NCBI GenBank assembly: GCA_965227805.1
Contig: CBDDGJ010000004.1
Span: 291,519-355,518, forward strand
DNA length: 64,000 nt
Reading direction: 5' to 3'
DNA from: CBDDGJ01 sp965227805
Lineage (GTDB): Bacteria; Pseudomonadota; Alphaproteobacteria; RS24
The translations under genes and the position numbers were made by a program. This document shows, piece by piece, positions 28,667-37,911 of this stretch. The notes under the pieces are model-generated. The model ran no database searches and was not told the origin of the DNA. It saw only the letters and a list, made by a program, of their open reading frames with translations. Each line of letters begins with the position of its first letter. Position 1 is the stretch's first letter.

Positions 28667-29350
28667 CTATTTTATAAAATGCGTTTCATGGTTTTGTAAT
28701 AAAGTGGCTATCTGGCTTCGGTTTACAGGGCGCTTTGTTGCTAGTGCGTTTTGATCTAAAATCGCTACAAATTCATCAATAAATTCGGGTTCACGTGTAA
28801 TGCGTGGCATAATATAATTTATCAACTTATCGTCTAATGTTAATTGTCTATCGCGCAAGGTTTTACGCAAAATTGCTTCCAATATCGCATCATCGGGCAA
28901 TTTTATTTCAATCCCGACAAGGCCGCATAAACGTGATGCGAGATCAGCCAGTAATAATGGCAGCTTTTGCGGCGCACAAGCCGCACTGAGCAAAAGCGGA
29001 CGCTTCATTTCACGCGCCATATTGATAAGATGAAATAATGTAACCGCCCCTTTTTGCGTGAGGCGTTCAAGATGAAAAACAGCAAGTCCTGCTTTTCCCA
29101 ACCAAATATCTGCGGGTTTTTGTGCGAGAAACGCAGCATCAACCATATGCGCGCCACTTATATCGCACCAAATGGTAAGCAGATGCTTTTTCCCCGTTGC
29201 TGGCGCACCATAAATAAGCTGCACCATATCTGCCCAGTGCGGATATTTATCAACCATATCAACTGCCTGTTTATTATGCCCTCCGACAATTAGGGTTTCA
29301 CGTAAACGGCGCGGATAATGCGGAAAATCCAGAATGAGTTGCTCGGCCAT
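28667..29350 (-). CDS. hdaA: DnaA-related regulator HdaA
   Basis: 227-residue short DnaA homologue with the AAA core but no DNA-binding helix-turn-helix of full DnaA. With the sliding clamp it stimulates DnaA-ATP hydrolysis and blocks re-initiation. The N-terminal clamp-binding-like segment is QLILDFPHYP at residues 4-13. The phosphate loop GAPATGKKH is slightly degenerate (Lys-His in place of Lys-Thr/Ser). Upstream of ppk and ppx as in other alphaproteobacteria. Confidence 0.88.
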   Translation of the reverse strand: MAEQLILDFPHYPRRLRETLIVGGHNKQAVDMVDKYPHWADMVQLIYGAPATGKKHLLTIWCDISGAHMVDAAFLAQKPADIWLGKAGLAVFHLERLTQKGAVTLFHLINMAREMKRPLLLSAACAPQKLPLLLADLASRLCGLVGIEIKLPDDAILEAILRKTLRDRQLTLDDKLINYIMPRITREPEFIDEFVAILDQNALATKRPVNRSQIATLLQNHETHFIK

Positions 29351-29363
29351 GATGCATATGCTC

Positions 29364-30458
29364 TTATTTAATCGCTTTTAGATACCACATATCGCTCATT
29401 ATATCATGTGATAAGTTTAATCCTGCCTGCTGCAGGCTTGATTTTAGCTGCATAAGCGAGCCTACAAAATTTAAGGTTACATTTGATGACGTGGCAGAAA
29501 CCTGCTCTATAATAATATGGCGCATAAAATTCACTTGCTCCATACGCAATTTGAGATTATGCCATTCTGGCAAAGTGCGATATATAACGCTAACACTTAA
29601 TTGCGAAATATGATCATCATTCACAACGGATAATTGCTTCCAGCTTTCTGAAAGTGTGAATAGTAATTCACGCACAGCGCGCGCGGCAGATGCATCTTGG
29701 GTGCTGCCTTGATATGATTTTACAAAAATATCCGTTAGGCTGTTCTTATCCAGTGTGCCATCCATATATGGCACATATAGATAGGCTTCTAAATCGAGCA
29801 CGTTATCAGGATGAGAAAAGGCATGGGCAATCATAATTTTTTCAGCATTTAACTGCATGCGTAGCGTATTGATCGCGTCTGTGTCGCCGCTTAAAATGCG
29901 CGTATACGAAACTTTTTGTTCTTCAACAAGTGCATCAAAAGGTAAAATTATCGGCATGTTATGATTGAGCAAATCCTGCTTTTCCCATTGCGCAGACCAT
30001 ATATTGTTTTGCCACAGGAAATCATCCTCACCCGCGCTAAAAACGGGGATAACGATAAGCGGAGGGGCTTGCACATCGGTAATCAATAAACCTTGCATCG
30101 TCAATAGACGGCGTAAAGCATCGGGCTTGAAACTCACCGACAGGGTTGCACGATAACTGGACGGTGCCGTTTTTTCCTGCTCTATCTGAAATGAGTCAAT
30201 ATAATCTTCAATATTTAGCGTTGTATTATCGGGAAGTTTATCCCAGCTTGAACTCAATGTCACACGACGCACGATAATGTCAAAAGCCTCACGCTTGCCT
30301 TGTGCCAATGCATAACGGCGCGCTTGGGCTGTATTTACACCGCTTGCTTGGGTGTGCACTTTATCAACCTTATAAATATGCCCTGCACGAACATCACTGT
30401 GCCAGAAACATGCACCCAGCGAAACCAGTAAAATGCTACAATGAATTATAGACTTCAT
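29364..30458 (-). CDS. DUF2066 periplasmic protein
   Basis: 364 residues with a signal peptide (about 1-25, ending SDVRA). The region after it (VNTAQARRYALAQGKREAFDIIVRRVTL) is the conserved N-terminal part of DUF2066 proteins. Function unknown. It lies 13 bp upstream of hdaA on the same strand and diverges from purM, a conserved neighbourhood. Confidence 0.8.
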   Translation of the reverse strand: MKSIIHCSILLVSLGACFWHSDVRAGHIYKVDKVHTQASGVNTAQARRYALAQGKREAFDIIVRRVTLSSSWDKLPDNTTLNIEDYIDSFQIEQEKTAPSSYRATLSVSFKPDALRRLLTMQGLLITDVQAPPLIVIPVFSAGEDDFLWQNNIWSAQWEKQDLLNHNMPIILPFDALVEEQKVSYTRILSGDTDAINTLRMQLNAEKIMIAHAFSHPDNVLDLEAYLYVPYMDGTLDKNSLTDIFVKSYQGSTQDASAARAVRELLFTLSESWKQLSVVNDDHISQLSVSVIYRTLPEWHNLKLRMEQVNFMRHIIIEQVSATSSNVTLNFVGSLMQLKSSLQQAGLNLSHDIMSDMWYLKAIK

Positions 30459-30526
30459 ATCTCGACTCTGATAGTGAATAGTGCATAACGTATATGCGAT
30501 AATAATACCAGATATTAAAATAAATT

Positions 30527-31597
30527 ATGGCGGATAAGCCTTCCATAAACAAGACACATAATCAAAAACCACTTACTTACGCTGATGCCGGTGTAAATAT
30601 TGATGCAGGCAATGCCCTTGTTCACCATATTGCACCACTCGCCAAGGCAACAAAGCGGCGCGGTGCCGATGGTGATTTAGGCGGTTTTGGGGGGGTGTTT
30701 GACCTAAAGGCATGCGGCTTTAACGACCCTTTATTGGTTGCTGCCAATGATGGGGTTGGCACAAAACTAAAACTCGCCATTGAAACAGGCTTACATGACA
30801 CAATCGGCATAGACCTTGTCGCTATGTGTGTGAATGATCTGATCGTGCAAGGGGCAGAACCCTTATTATTTCTGGATTACTATGCAACAGCTGCGCTAGA
30901 TGTTGAGCATGCACGCCGTATTATTGCCGGCATTGCCGAAGGCTGCAAACAGGCCGGCTGTGCTTTAATCGGCGGGGAAACTGCCGAAATGCCCGGCCTT
31001 TACGCAAACCATGATTATGACTTAGCCGGTTTTGCACTGGGTGCGGTGGAACGCGAAAACCTATTGCCGCGTCCGGATATAAAGCCGGGCGACATTATTC
31101 TTGGCCTTGCGTCTGATGGGTTACATGCAAATGGGTATTCACTTGTGCGCCATTTGATTGCGGAACATGCAATAGATTTGCATGTAACTGCTCCTTTTGC
31201 CGATACACCTTTGGCTATGGCGCTTATGCGTCCCACGCGGATTTATGTGAGTTCTATACACGCTGTTCTTGCCTATGGGGTTAAAGCGCTGGCACACATT
31301 ACCGGCGGTGGGCTGATAGAAAATATTCCGCGCATACTTCCAGATGCGTGTGCCGCGCATGTCAGGCTAGATAGCTGGACAATCCCGCCTCTATTTCACT
31401 GGTTACAAGAATTAGGAAATATCGATTTATATGAGCTTATACGCACCTTTAATTGTGGCATTGGTATGGTGCTTATTGCCGATGCAACAGATAAGGCGGC
31501 GCTTACAAAACGACTTGTCGCGCAAGGCGAAACCGTCTTTGAGATTGGCCAGATAAAAGCGCGTGAAAATGGCGCCGCAATAGATTTTATTTCATAA
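30527..31597 (+). CDS. purM: Phosphoribosylaminoimidazole synthetase (AIR synthase)
   Basis: 356-residue ATP-dependent cyclase making aminoimidazole ribonucleotide in purine synthesis. Signature strings: LTYADAGVNIDAGN, AANDGVGTKLKLA near 76, ALIGGETAEMPGLY near 143, and LASDGLHANGYSLVR near 191. It overlaps purN by one base (TAATGA). Confidence 0.97.
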   Translation: MADKPSINKTHNQKPLTYADAGVNIDAGNALVHHIAPLAKATKRRGADGDLGGFGGVFDLKACGFNDPLLVAANDGVGTKLKLAIETGLHDTIGIDLVAMCVNDLIVQGAEPLLFLDYYATAALDVEHARRIIAGIAEGCKQAGCALIGGETAEMPGLYANHDYDLAGFALGAVERENLLPRPDIKPGDIILGLASDGLHANGYSLVRHLIAEHAIDLHVTAPFADTPLAMALMRPTRIYVSSIHAVLAYGVKALAHITGGGLIENIPRILPDACAAHVRLDSWTIPPLFHWLQELGNIDLYELIRTFNCGIGMVLIADATDKAALTKRLVAQGETVFEIGQIKARENGAAIDFIS

Positions 31598-32181
31598 TGA
31601 CACGCCCGACACATATTGCAATTTTATTTTCTGGCTATGGGAGTAATATGGTCACGCTGGCGCACCATATTGCCCGCCAAGACGTGCCAGCAAAGATTGC
31701 CCTTACCATTTGTAACCGACCTGATGCACAAGGCATTGCCCGCGCGCGCGCGCTGGGTTTGCCATGCCATGTAATAGACCATGAAGCGTTTGATAGTCGT
31801 GCGGCATTTGAAGCAGAAATGCAAACTCATTTGCATGCGGCACAGATTGATCTTATTTGCGCGGCGGGGTTTATGCGCATATTAACCGATGCGTTTGTGT
31901 CACGCTGGCAAGGGCGTATTCTTAATATTCATCCTTCATTATTACCGAAACATAAGGGGTTACATACACATAAACGTGCCTTGGAGGCAGGGGATAAAAA
32001 CGCCGGCTGCACGGTGCATTATTTAACAGCAGAACTGGATAGCGGCCCGATTATTCGTCAAATATCTGTGCCCATTCTGACCGGTGATACGCCGGAAACC
32101 CTTGCACAACGCGTGCAAGAAAAAGAACATATTATTTATCCGCAAGCCCTTGATATAGCAATTGAAAATATTCGTGCTTAA
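31597..32181 (+). CDS. purN: Phosphoribosylglycinamide formyltransferase
   Basis: 194-residue folate-dependent transferase of purine synthesis. Catalytic Asn-His-Asp arrangement: ILNIHPSLLPKHKGLHTH near 106-122 and the Asp in ELDSGPIIRQ near 148. Begins at the ATG overlapping the purM stop; the 3' end overlaps ndk convergently by 4 bp. Confidence 0.96.
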   Translation: MTRPTHIAILFSGYGSNMVTLAHHIARQDVPAKIALTICNRPDAQGIARARALGLPCHVIDHEAFDSRAAFEAEMQTHLHAAQIDLICAAGFMRILTDAFVSRWQGRILNIHPSLLPKHKGLHTHKRALEAGDKNAGCTVHYLTAELDSGPIIRQISVPILTGDTPETLAQRVQEKEHIIYPQALDIAIENIRA

Positions 32182-32600
32182 CCTATAATCTCATCTTCTG
32201 AAAAGAAATATTTGATTTCTTCAGCTGCTGTTTCAGGTGCATCTGATCCATGCACACTATTGGCCTCAATGGATTGGGCAAAGTCTTTACGAATTGTGCC
32301 TTCGGCAGCGTCTGACGGATTGGTCGCGCCCATAATCTCGCGATTGCGGGCAATCGCATTTTCACCTTCCAAGACCTGCACCACCACCGGCCCCGACGTC
32401 ATAAAAGCAACCAAATCATTAAAGAAAGGGCGCTCCTTATGCACTGCATAAAACCCTTCGGCTTGTGCTTGGCTCATATGTATGCGTTTAGAGGCAATAA
32501 TGCGTAAGCCTGCTGTTTCAAACCGGTCAATAATTTTTCCTGTCAGATTGCGCTTTGTTGCATCGGGTTTAATAATCGAAAATGTCCGTTCTTGTGCCAT
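32178..32600 (-). CDS. ndk: Nucleoside diphosphate kinase
   Basis: 140-residue kinase that equalises nucleoside triphosphate pools through a phosphohistidine. FSIIKPDATKRNLTGKI at the N-terminus and the active-site motif NSVHGSD (His117) near the C-terminus are diagnostic. Confidence 0.98.
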   Translation of the reverse strand: MAQERTFSIIKPDATKRNLTGKIIDRFETAGLRIIASKRIHMSQAQAEGFYAVHKERPFFNDLVAFMTSGPVVVQVLEGENAIARNREIMGATNPSDAAEGTIRKDFAQSIEANSVHGSDAPETAAEEIKYFFSEDEIIG

Positions 32601-32672
32601 AATATCCTCATTTCGTCTCGATTAGATAAATTCTGCCCGCTTATAAAACGCCAGACGTGTAAGAGCAAGCCT

Positions 32673-33143
32673 CTATTCGGCTTTTTTCTCCCACCCGCCT
32701 TTCATATTTTGTTGCCAATAGCTAAGCGATATATCTTGCTGTTGCTTCAAACGCCCCCATATGTCTCGTGCCTGATGAAGCGCCTGTTCATCTGTGCCGT
32801 CAAAAATAAATATGGTGCGGGTAAAAGATGACAAATCTTCCGGCGGTTCGGCATTATCGACAAGAAATAAAATATCCGCCTTATTCGGCACGTCATCATG
32901 CCATGTCAGCCATATGGGTTGCTGATCTTTATGTGCCGCAAAACGCGCATCATTGTAAAGCGCATGCGGTAAAAAATTATCATCACGATATGTCCATAAA
33001 TGACTATTTAGCATGTCTGCATATTGTTGTGACGATGTTTTAACTGTGGCTTTCCAATTATTTGCCAATGTTTTTTCCAGTAAAACGGGAAGCACCTGTT
33101 CAAGGCGCGCATGTTCCAAATGATAAAAAAAGATTTCTGTCAT
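32673..33143 (-). CDS. holC: DNA polymerase III chi subunit
   Basis: 156-residue clamp-loader accessory subunit that contacts SSB. Begins MTEIFFYHLEHARLEQVLPVL, followed by DNFLPHALY and QPIWLTWHDDVPNKADILF, the usual HolC layout. The start codon lies directly after the pepA stop; pepA-holC adjacency is common in proteobacteria. Confidence 0.9.
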   Translation of the reverse strand: MTEIFFYHLEHARLEQVLPVLLEKTLANNWKATVKTSSQQYADMLNSHLWTYRDDNFLPHALYNDARFAAHKDQQPIWLTWHDDVPNKADILFLVDNAEPPEDLSSFTRTIFIFDGTDEQALHQARDIWGRLKQQQDISLSYWQQNMKGGWEKKAE

Positions 33144-34631
33144 TTACTCATAATGCGCCTTGACCAAACGATCGAGCAGTTTGACACCAAAGCCACTTGC
33201 CCATGTTTTACTGATTGCATTTTTCGGCGAGCCCATTGCTGTGCCGGCAATATCTAAATGCACCCAGGGCACATTATTGGTAAAGCGCCGCAAAAAATGT
33301 GCCGCCGTGCTAGAGCCTGCATTACGCCCGCCCCCGATATTTTTCATATCTGCATTGGGACTATTGATCATTTTGTCAAAATTATCACATAATGGCATAC
33401 GCCATACTTTTTCCTGCTCTATCTCACCGATTGCATTTAGCTGCGCGGCCAGCGCGTCATTATCGCTAAACATACCGGCATATTCTTGCCCCAATGAAAT
33501 AATAATTGCACCGGTTAAGGTTGCTAAATCAATCATAAATTTTGGCTTAAACCGCTTTTGCGTATACCATAAGGCATCAGCCAAAACCAGGCGCCCTTCG
33601 GCATCCGTATTCAAGACTTCTATCGTTTGCCCCGACATGGAGGTGACAATATCACCGGGGCGTTGTGCTGTTCCGCTTGGCATATTTTCCACCAACCCCA
33701 AAATACCGACTACATTTACCTTGGCTTTACGCTTGGCAAGCGCATGCAAGAGACCTGTTACGGCAGCCGCACCGCCCATATCGCCTTTCATCTCTTCCAT
33801 ACCGCCTGAAGGTTTTATCGAAATGCCGCCCGTATCAAAGCATACACCTTTGCCGATAAAGGCAAGCGGCTTTTTTGTTTTTGCCGCACCGTTCCATTGC
33901 ATAACCACAAGTTGTGATGGCTGGGCGCTGCCTTGCCCCACACCCAATAAGGCGCCCATACCCTGCTTTTTCATTTGCGCTTCGGATAGCACTTCAACCT
34001 TTACACCTAATTGCTTAAGTGTTTTTGCACGGCGCGCAAATTCTGGCGGCGTTAAAATATTAGATGGTTCATTTACCAAATCACGTGCAAGGCAAATCCC
34101 GTCGGCAAGGGCATCGAGCTCCTTAAATGCGGTGCGTATGCGTGCAGCCTGGTCTGTCGCAATTACCAGCTTGGCCGCTGGCATATCCTTTGCTTTGTTT
34201 TTGGGGCGGGTGCGATAGCTAAACCGATAAGCAGATAATTTTGCGCCCAATGCTATGCGTGCCGCACAGTCTATATGGCTAATTGTGCACTCTTTAAGGG
34301 GTTCAAAAAGAAGCGTTACATCGCCTTTCGGGCTTATATGCGCTATCGTGCCGCCCAAACGCTCAAAATCGGCTAAGCTAAGCGCTTTCGCATCCCCCAA
34401 GCCAATCAGGATAATTTGCTCTAATTGTGTGCCATGCGGCACAAGCAGAGATAATTTATCCCCCTTTTTGCCTGTGAACTTTTTAACGTTGATCGCGCGG
34501 CTTAACGCGCCGCCCATTTGCTTGTCCAGAGTATCAAGCTGTTCGGTTCGCTTTTGCTTTTCGGTTAGGGGGATAACCAGTGTCCCCTTTTGTGCGATTT
34601 TGGGCGCGCTAAAAGATAATGTGATTGTCAT
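33144..34631 (-). CDS. pepA: Leucyl aminopeptidase (cytosol aminopeptidase)
   Basis: 495-residue M17 aminopeptidase with a two-zinc site. FIGKGVCFDTGGIS near 258 carries a metal Lys/Asp, KGDMGGAAAVTG near 280 a further Asp, and the signature NTDAEGRLVLADALWY is near 340. A large antisense ORF (352 codons) overlaps it but is a shadow. Divergent from surA. Confidence 0.97.
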   Translation of the reverse strand: MTITLSFSAPKIAQKGTLVIPLTEKQKRTEQLDTLDKQMGGALSRAINVKKFTGKKGDKLSLLVPHGTQLEQIILIGLGDAKALSLADFERLGGTIAHISPKGDVTLLFEPLKECTISHIDCAARIALGAKLSAYRFSYRTRPKNKAKDMPAAKLVIATDQAARIRTAFKELDALADGICLARDLVNEPSNILTPPEFARRAKTLKQLGVKVEVLSEAQMKKQGMGALLGVGQGSAQPSQLVVMQWNGAAKTKKPLAFIGKGVCFDTGGISIKPSGGMEEMKGDMGGAAAVTGLLHALAKRKAKVNVVGILGLVENMPSGTAQRPGDIVTSMSGQTIEVLNTDAEGRLVLADALWYTQKRFKPKFMIDLATLTGAIIISLGQEYAGMFSDNDALAAQLNAIGEIEQEKVWRMPLCDNFDKMINSPNADMKNIGGGRNAGSSTAAHFLRRFTNNVPWVHLDIAGTAMGSPKNAISKTWASGFGVKLLDRLVKAHYE

Positions 34632-34678
34632 AAAAACTCCGAATTGATTTTGTCAGAAAGATATATTATTAAAGCCTA

Positions 34679-35956
34679 ATGCAGTTTAGAGCAACAATCT
34701 TGAGTTTGAAATCATATTTTTATAATCGTGGCGCTATGGTTCCGGCTTTGCTTGTCTTGTTTGGCGTGATTTTTACGCCTGTTTCAGGGCATGCACAACG
34801 GTCTATCGAAGGAATTGCAGCGATTGTTAATGATGAAGTTATCTCTTTATTTGATGTCGATCAACGTGTTGACTTATTCTTTGTGACATCAGGCATAGCC
34901 CAAACGCTGGAAAATAGAGAACAATTACGCGGACAAGTTTTGCGTGCACTCATTGATGAGAAATTGCAAATGCAAGAAGCCCAGCGCGTTGAAATTAAAA
35001 TCGATAAAACAGAAATAGAAGATGGGCTAAAACGTATCGCCGCCGATAATAGACAATCGGTGAAGGATATTGAAGAATTTTTAGCAGAAAATAATATACA
35101 ACGGAACGCGCTTACACGGCAAATTGAAGTCGAACTCGCATGGAGCCAATTTATTCGCAGAAGTTTCGGCGGGCGCATTATCATTAGCGATCAGGAGGTC
35201 ACTGAACAATATGAACGTATCAAAAAAACATTAAATGAGCCTAGCTATCGCCTGCAAGAAATATTGATCGGTATGGATAGCTTCACCGATGAAAAAAATG
35301 TGCAAAACCTCATACAGCAAATTATGCAGCAATTACAGGCAGGCGTTAATTTCGGTTCACTCGCACGGCAATTTAGTATTGCGCCTTCTGCTGCACGTAA
35401 CGGCAATATAGGATGGGTCAATGCCGGCCAAGTATCGCCGGAAGTCGAATCTGTACTCAAAACCATGCAAAAAGGGCAAATTTCGCCGCCAATACAAACC
35501 CTTTCGGGAATTTATATTGTCGCTTTGCGTGACAAGAAAAAAAGCAATGCAGGTGATAAAATGAAAAATATGTATCAGTTACTCGACATTGCTTTTGCAA
35601 CACAAAATGATGCCCAAAAACTTATGGTGGAATTTACCACGTGTAAGCAAGCACAGCGCACGGCCAAATCGGCCTATAACGCAATAACAGTAACGCAAAA
35701 AGGACCGGCCCCGTTGAAAGATTTTGATAGGGAGCTACAGCCATCCCTGTTACAAACGGAAGCTGGCGGCATAACCCCCCCACGACAACAGGGTGATAAA
35801 TTTCTTATTTCCATTGTGTGTGATCGCAAGGATGATCTGGGCATGCCGGTTTCACGCGACACCATTGCCGATAATTTATTCTCGCAACGTATGGCCATGA
35901 TGGCACGGCGACATTTACGCGATCTACGCCGCGATGCTGTGATTGAGTTTCGTTAA
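34679..35956 (+). CDS. surA: Periplasmic chaperone / peptidyl-prolyl isomerase SurA
   Basis: 425-residue outer-membrane protein chaperone. Signal sequence about residues 1-40 (hydrophobic core ALLVLFGVIF, end SGHAQ). The SurA N-terminal domain starts IEGIAAIVNDEVISLFDVD. A PpiC/parvulin domain covers about 175-285 (FGSLARQFSIAPSAARNGN, then IGWVNAGQ). Usually flanked by lptD and pdxA in alphaproteobacteria; here neither is present beside it. Confidence 0.93.
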   Translation: MQFRATILSLKSYFYNRGAMVPALLVLFGVIFTPVSGHAQRSIEGIAAIVNDEVISLFDVDQRVDLFFVTSGIAQTLENREQLRGQVLRALIDEKLQMQEAQRVEIKIDKTEIEDGLKRIAADNRQSVKDIEEFLAENNIQRNALTRQIEVELAWSQFIRRSFGGRIIISDQEVTEQYERIKKTLNEPSYRLQEILIGMDSFTDEKNVQNLIQQIMQQLQAGVNFGSLARQFSIAPSAARNGNIGWVNAGQVSPEVESVLKTMQKGQISPPIQTLSGIYIVALRDKKKSNAGDKMKNMYQLLDIAFATQNDAQKLMVEFTTCKQAQRTAKSAYNAITVTQKGPAPLKDFDRELQPSLLQTEAGGITPPRQQGDKFLISIVCDRKDDLGMPVSRDTIADNLFSQRMAMMARRHLRDLRRDAVIEFR

Positions 35957-35964
35957 AGGCGTTT

Positions 35965-36807
35965 ATGACAGATTTGCCTTCGCTTAGCACTTTGCTTGAT
36001 CGATATCATATAAGTGCAAAAAAAGAATATGGGCAAAATTTTATTCTTGATATGAATATTATGCGCCGCATTGTGCATTATGCGGGCGATGTATCGGCTT
36101 GTGATATTATTGAAATCGGGGCGGGGCCTGGTGGGCTTACGCGCGCCATGCTTGAAGCGGGAGCACGGCAGGTTTATATTGTTGAAAAAGATGATCAATT
36201 TCTTCCACTTTATCATTATATAACAAATATTTATAAGAATAAACTTAATGTTATTTCAGATGATATATTAACACTTTCTCCCGATCATATTACACCACAT
36301 CCTTATAAGATTATTGCAAACCTACCCTACAATATTGCGACCCCGCTTATTGTTAGCTGGTTATCTATGCCCTGGCCCCCACGGTGGGTATCGCTTACAC
36401 TTATGTTTCAAGAGGAAGTGGCGCAACGTCTGACCGCCTCTGTGAACAGCGCTGCTTATGGCAGACTGGCCGTTCTGGCAGGGTGGCGCACAAATGCGGA
36501 AATTGTTATGAATTTACCGGCACATATATTTACACCGGCACCTAAGGTTGACTCGGCATTGGTGCATTTTACACCCCGCCCCTCCCCGCTTGCGCCGGCA
36601 AAAATTGATATACTCACAAAAATAACAAAAGCGGCTTTCGGACAAAAGCGAAAAATGCTACGCTCTGCCTTGAAACAAATATGTGTATCTCCGCACATGC
36701 TTTTGGAAACGGCTCAAATTGACGAAACCAAACGCGCGGAGAATGTGACCATTGAGGAATTTTGTGCGTTGGCGCGGGTATATGACACCCAAGACCATAG
36801 AAATTAA
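35965..36807 (+). CDS. rsmA: 16S rRNA dimethyladenosine transferase
   Basis: 280-residue KsgA enzyme that dimethylates two adjacent adenines near the 3' end of 16S rRNA. The SAM-binding motif is IIEIGAGPGGLTRAML near 48-63; catalytic NLPYNIATP near 120 (normally NLPYN). Begins 8 bp after surA, so probably one operon. Confidence 0.96.
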   Translation: MTDLPSLSTLLDRYHISAKKEYGQNFILDMNIMRRIVHYAGDVSACDIIEIGAGPGGLTRAMLEAGARQVYIVEKDDQFLPLYHYITNIYKNKLNVISDDILTLSPDHITPHPYKIIANLPYNIATPLIVSWLSMPWPPRWVSLTLMFQEEVAQRLTASVNSAAYGRLAVLAGWRTNAEIVMNLPAHIFTPAPKVDSALVHFTPRPSPLAPAKIDILTKITKAAFGQKRKMLRSALKQICVSPHMLLETAQIDETKRAENVTIEEFCALARVYDTQDHRN

Positions 36808-36824
36808 CGAAGGGGAAGAATTTT

Positions 36825-37871
36825 ATGAAAACGCAAGCCGTTGTTGAATATGGAGAAGATTTGCAGCAAGTCGAATTGCCCACACCTACAGCCGAAGGTG
36901 CGCAAGTTGTGATTGAAGTCACCCATTGTGGTGTATGTCATTCGGATGTGCATTTCCATGATGGACATTTTGATTTTGGGGAAGGTCAAAAACTCGATCT
37001 AACTGCCAATCGTAAGCTGCCTATGATTTTAGGCCATGAAATTGAAGGCACAGTTGTTGGCATAGGTCCTGATGTTAAAGATGTGAAAGTGGGACAGCGC
37101 AAAGTTATTTTTCCATGGATAGGATGTGGGGATTGCCCGAGTTGCGCGCGCGGGGAAGAACAATTATGCAATGCACGTGCTTTGGGTGTGAATTTAGCAG
37201 GTGGATTTTCTTCGCATTGTCTGGTGCCACATGAACGCTATTGCCTGAATGCAGATGGGATAGACCCAGGGCTTGCCAGCACCTATATGTGTTCGGGAAT
37301 TACCGCTTATTCGGCGTTAAAATACCTTAAAAAATTCTCGCCCGATGATAAATTACTGATTGTCGGATTAGGGGGGGTCGGCATGATGGGGTTACAATTT
37401 GCCTTAGCTATGTTTGACTGCCCTATTTTGGTCGCCGACCTCGACGAGAGCAAGTTGAAAACTGCCTGCGATATGGGCGCGCACAAGGCATATAACCCCA
37501 AAGACCCTAAAGCAATAAAACAGGTTTTGGCTGATACAAATGGCGGTGCAGGCGGGATTGTCGATTTTGTTGGCGCAGAAGGGTCGCTTAATTTTGCCAA
37601 TGCAGTTATTCAGCGCGGCGGTGAAATTAAAGTCGTCGGCTTATTTGGCGGCATGTTCAAAAGCCCCATTCCGCTATTTCCTTTGCGGGGGGTAGGCATT
37701 ACGGGGTCTATGACGGGTAATCTGGCTGATACGATTGAAATGCTGGAGATTGTAAAAAGCGGGAAGGTAAAGCCTATCCCGTTAGAGTTACGGGATATGT
37801 GCGCGGCAAGTCACACCTTAACCGAGCTGCGCGAGGGGAAAATTCTGGGGCGCGTTGTGTTAACCCCCTAA
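36825..37871 (+). CDS. Zinc-dependent alcohol dehydrogenase
   Basis: 348-residue medium-chain dehydrogenase. The catalytic zinc site shows CGVCHSDVH near 35-43 and GHEIEG near 71. The structural zinc loop CGDCPSCARGEEQLC near 102-116 has all four cysteines. The cofactor loop is VGLGGVGMMG near 182. Substrate not certain; relatives act on primary alcohols and aldehydes. AACGAAGGGGAAG precedes the ATG. Confidence 0.9.
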   Translation: MKTQAVVEYGEDLQQVELPTPTAEGAQVVIEVTHCGVCHSDVHFHDGHFDFGEGQKLDLTANRKLPMILGHEIEGTVVGIGPDVKDVKVGQRKVIFPWIGCGDCPSCARGEEQLCNARALGVNLAGGFSSHCLVPHERYCLNADGIDPGLASTYMCSGITAYSALKYLKKFSPDDKLLIVGLGGVGMMGLQFALAMFDCPILVADLDESKLKTACDMGAHKAYNPKDPKAIKQVLADTNGGAGGIVDFVGAEGSLNFANAVIQRGGEIKVVGLFGGMFKSPIPLFPLRGVGITGSMTGNLADTIEMLEIVKSGKVKPIPLELRDMCAASHTLTELREGKILGRVVLTP

Positions 37872-37911
37872 GCGCGCGCCATGAATGATACAAGATAAAT
37901 TAGGGAAAAAT

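Noticed and set aside
33160..34218. Long open frame (352 codons) antisense to pepA
   Set aside because: It mirrors the codon pattern of pepA, has no domain sense, and pepA is unmistakable.
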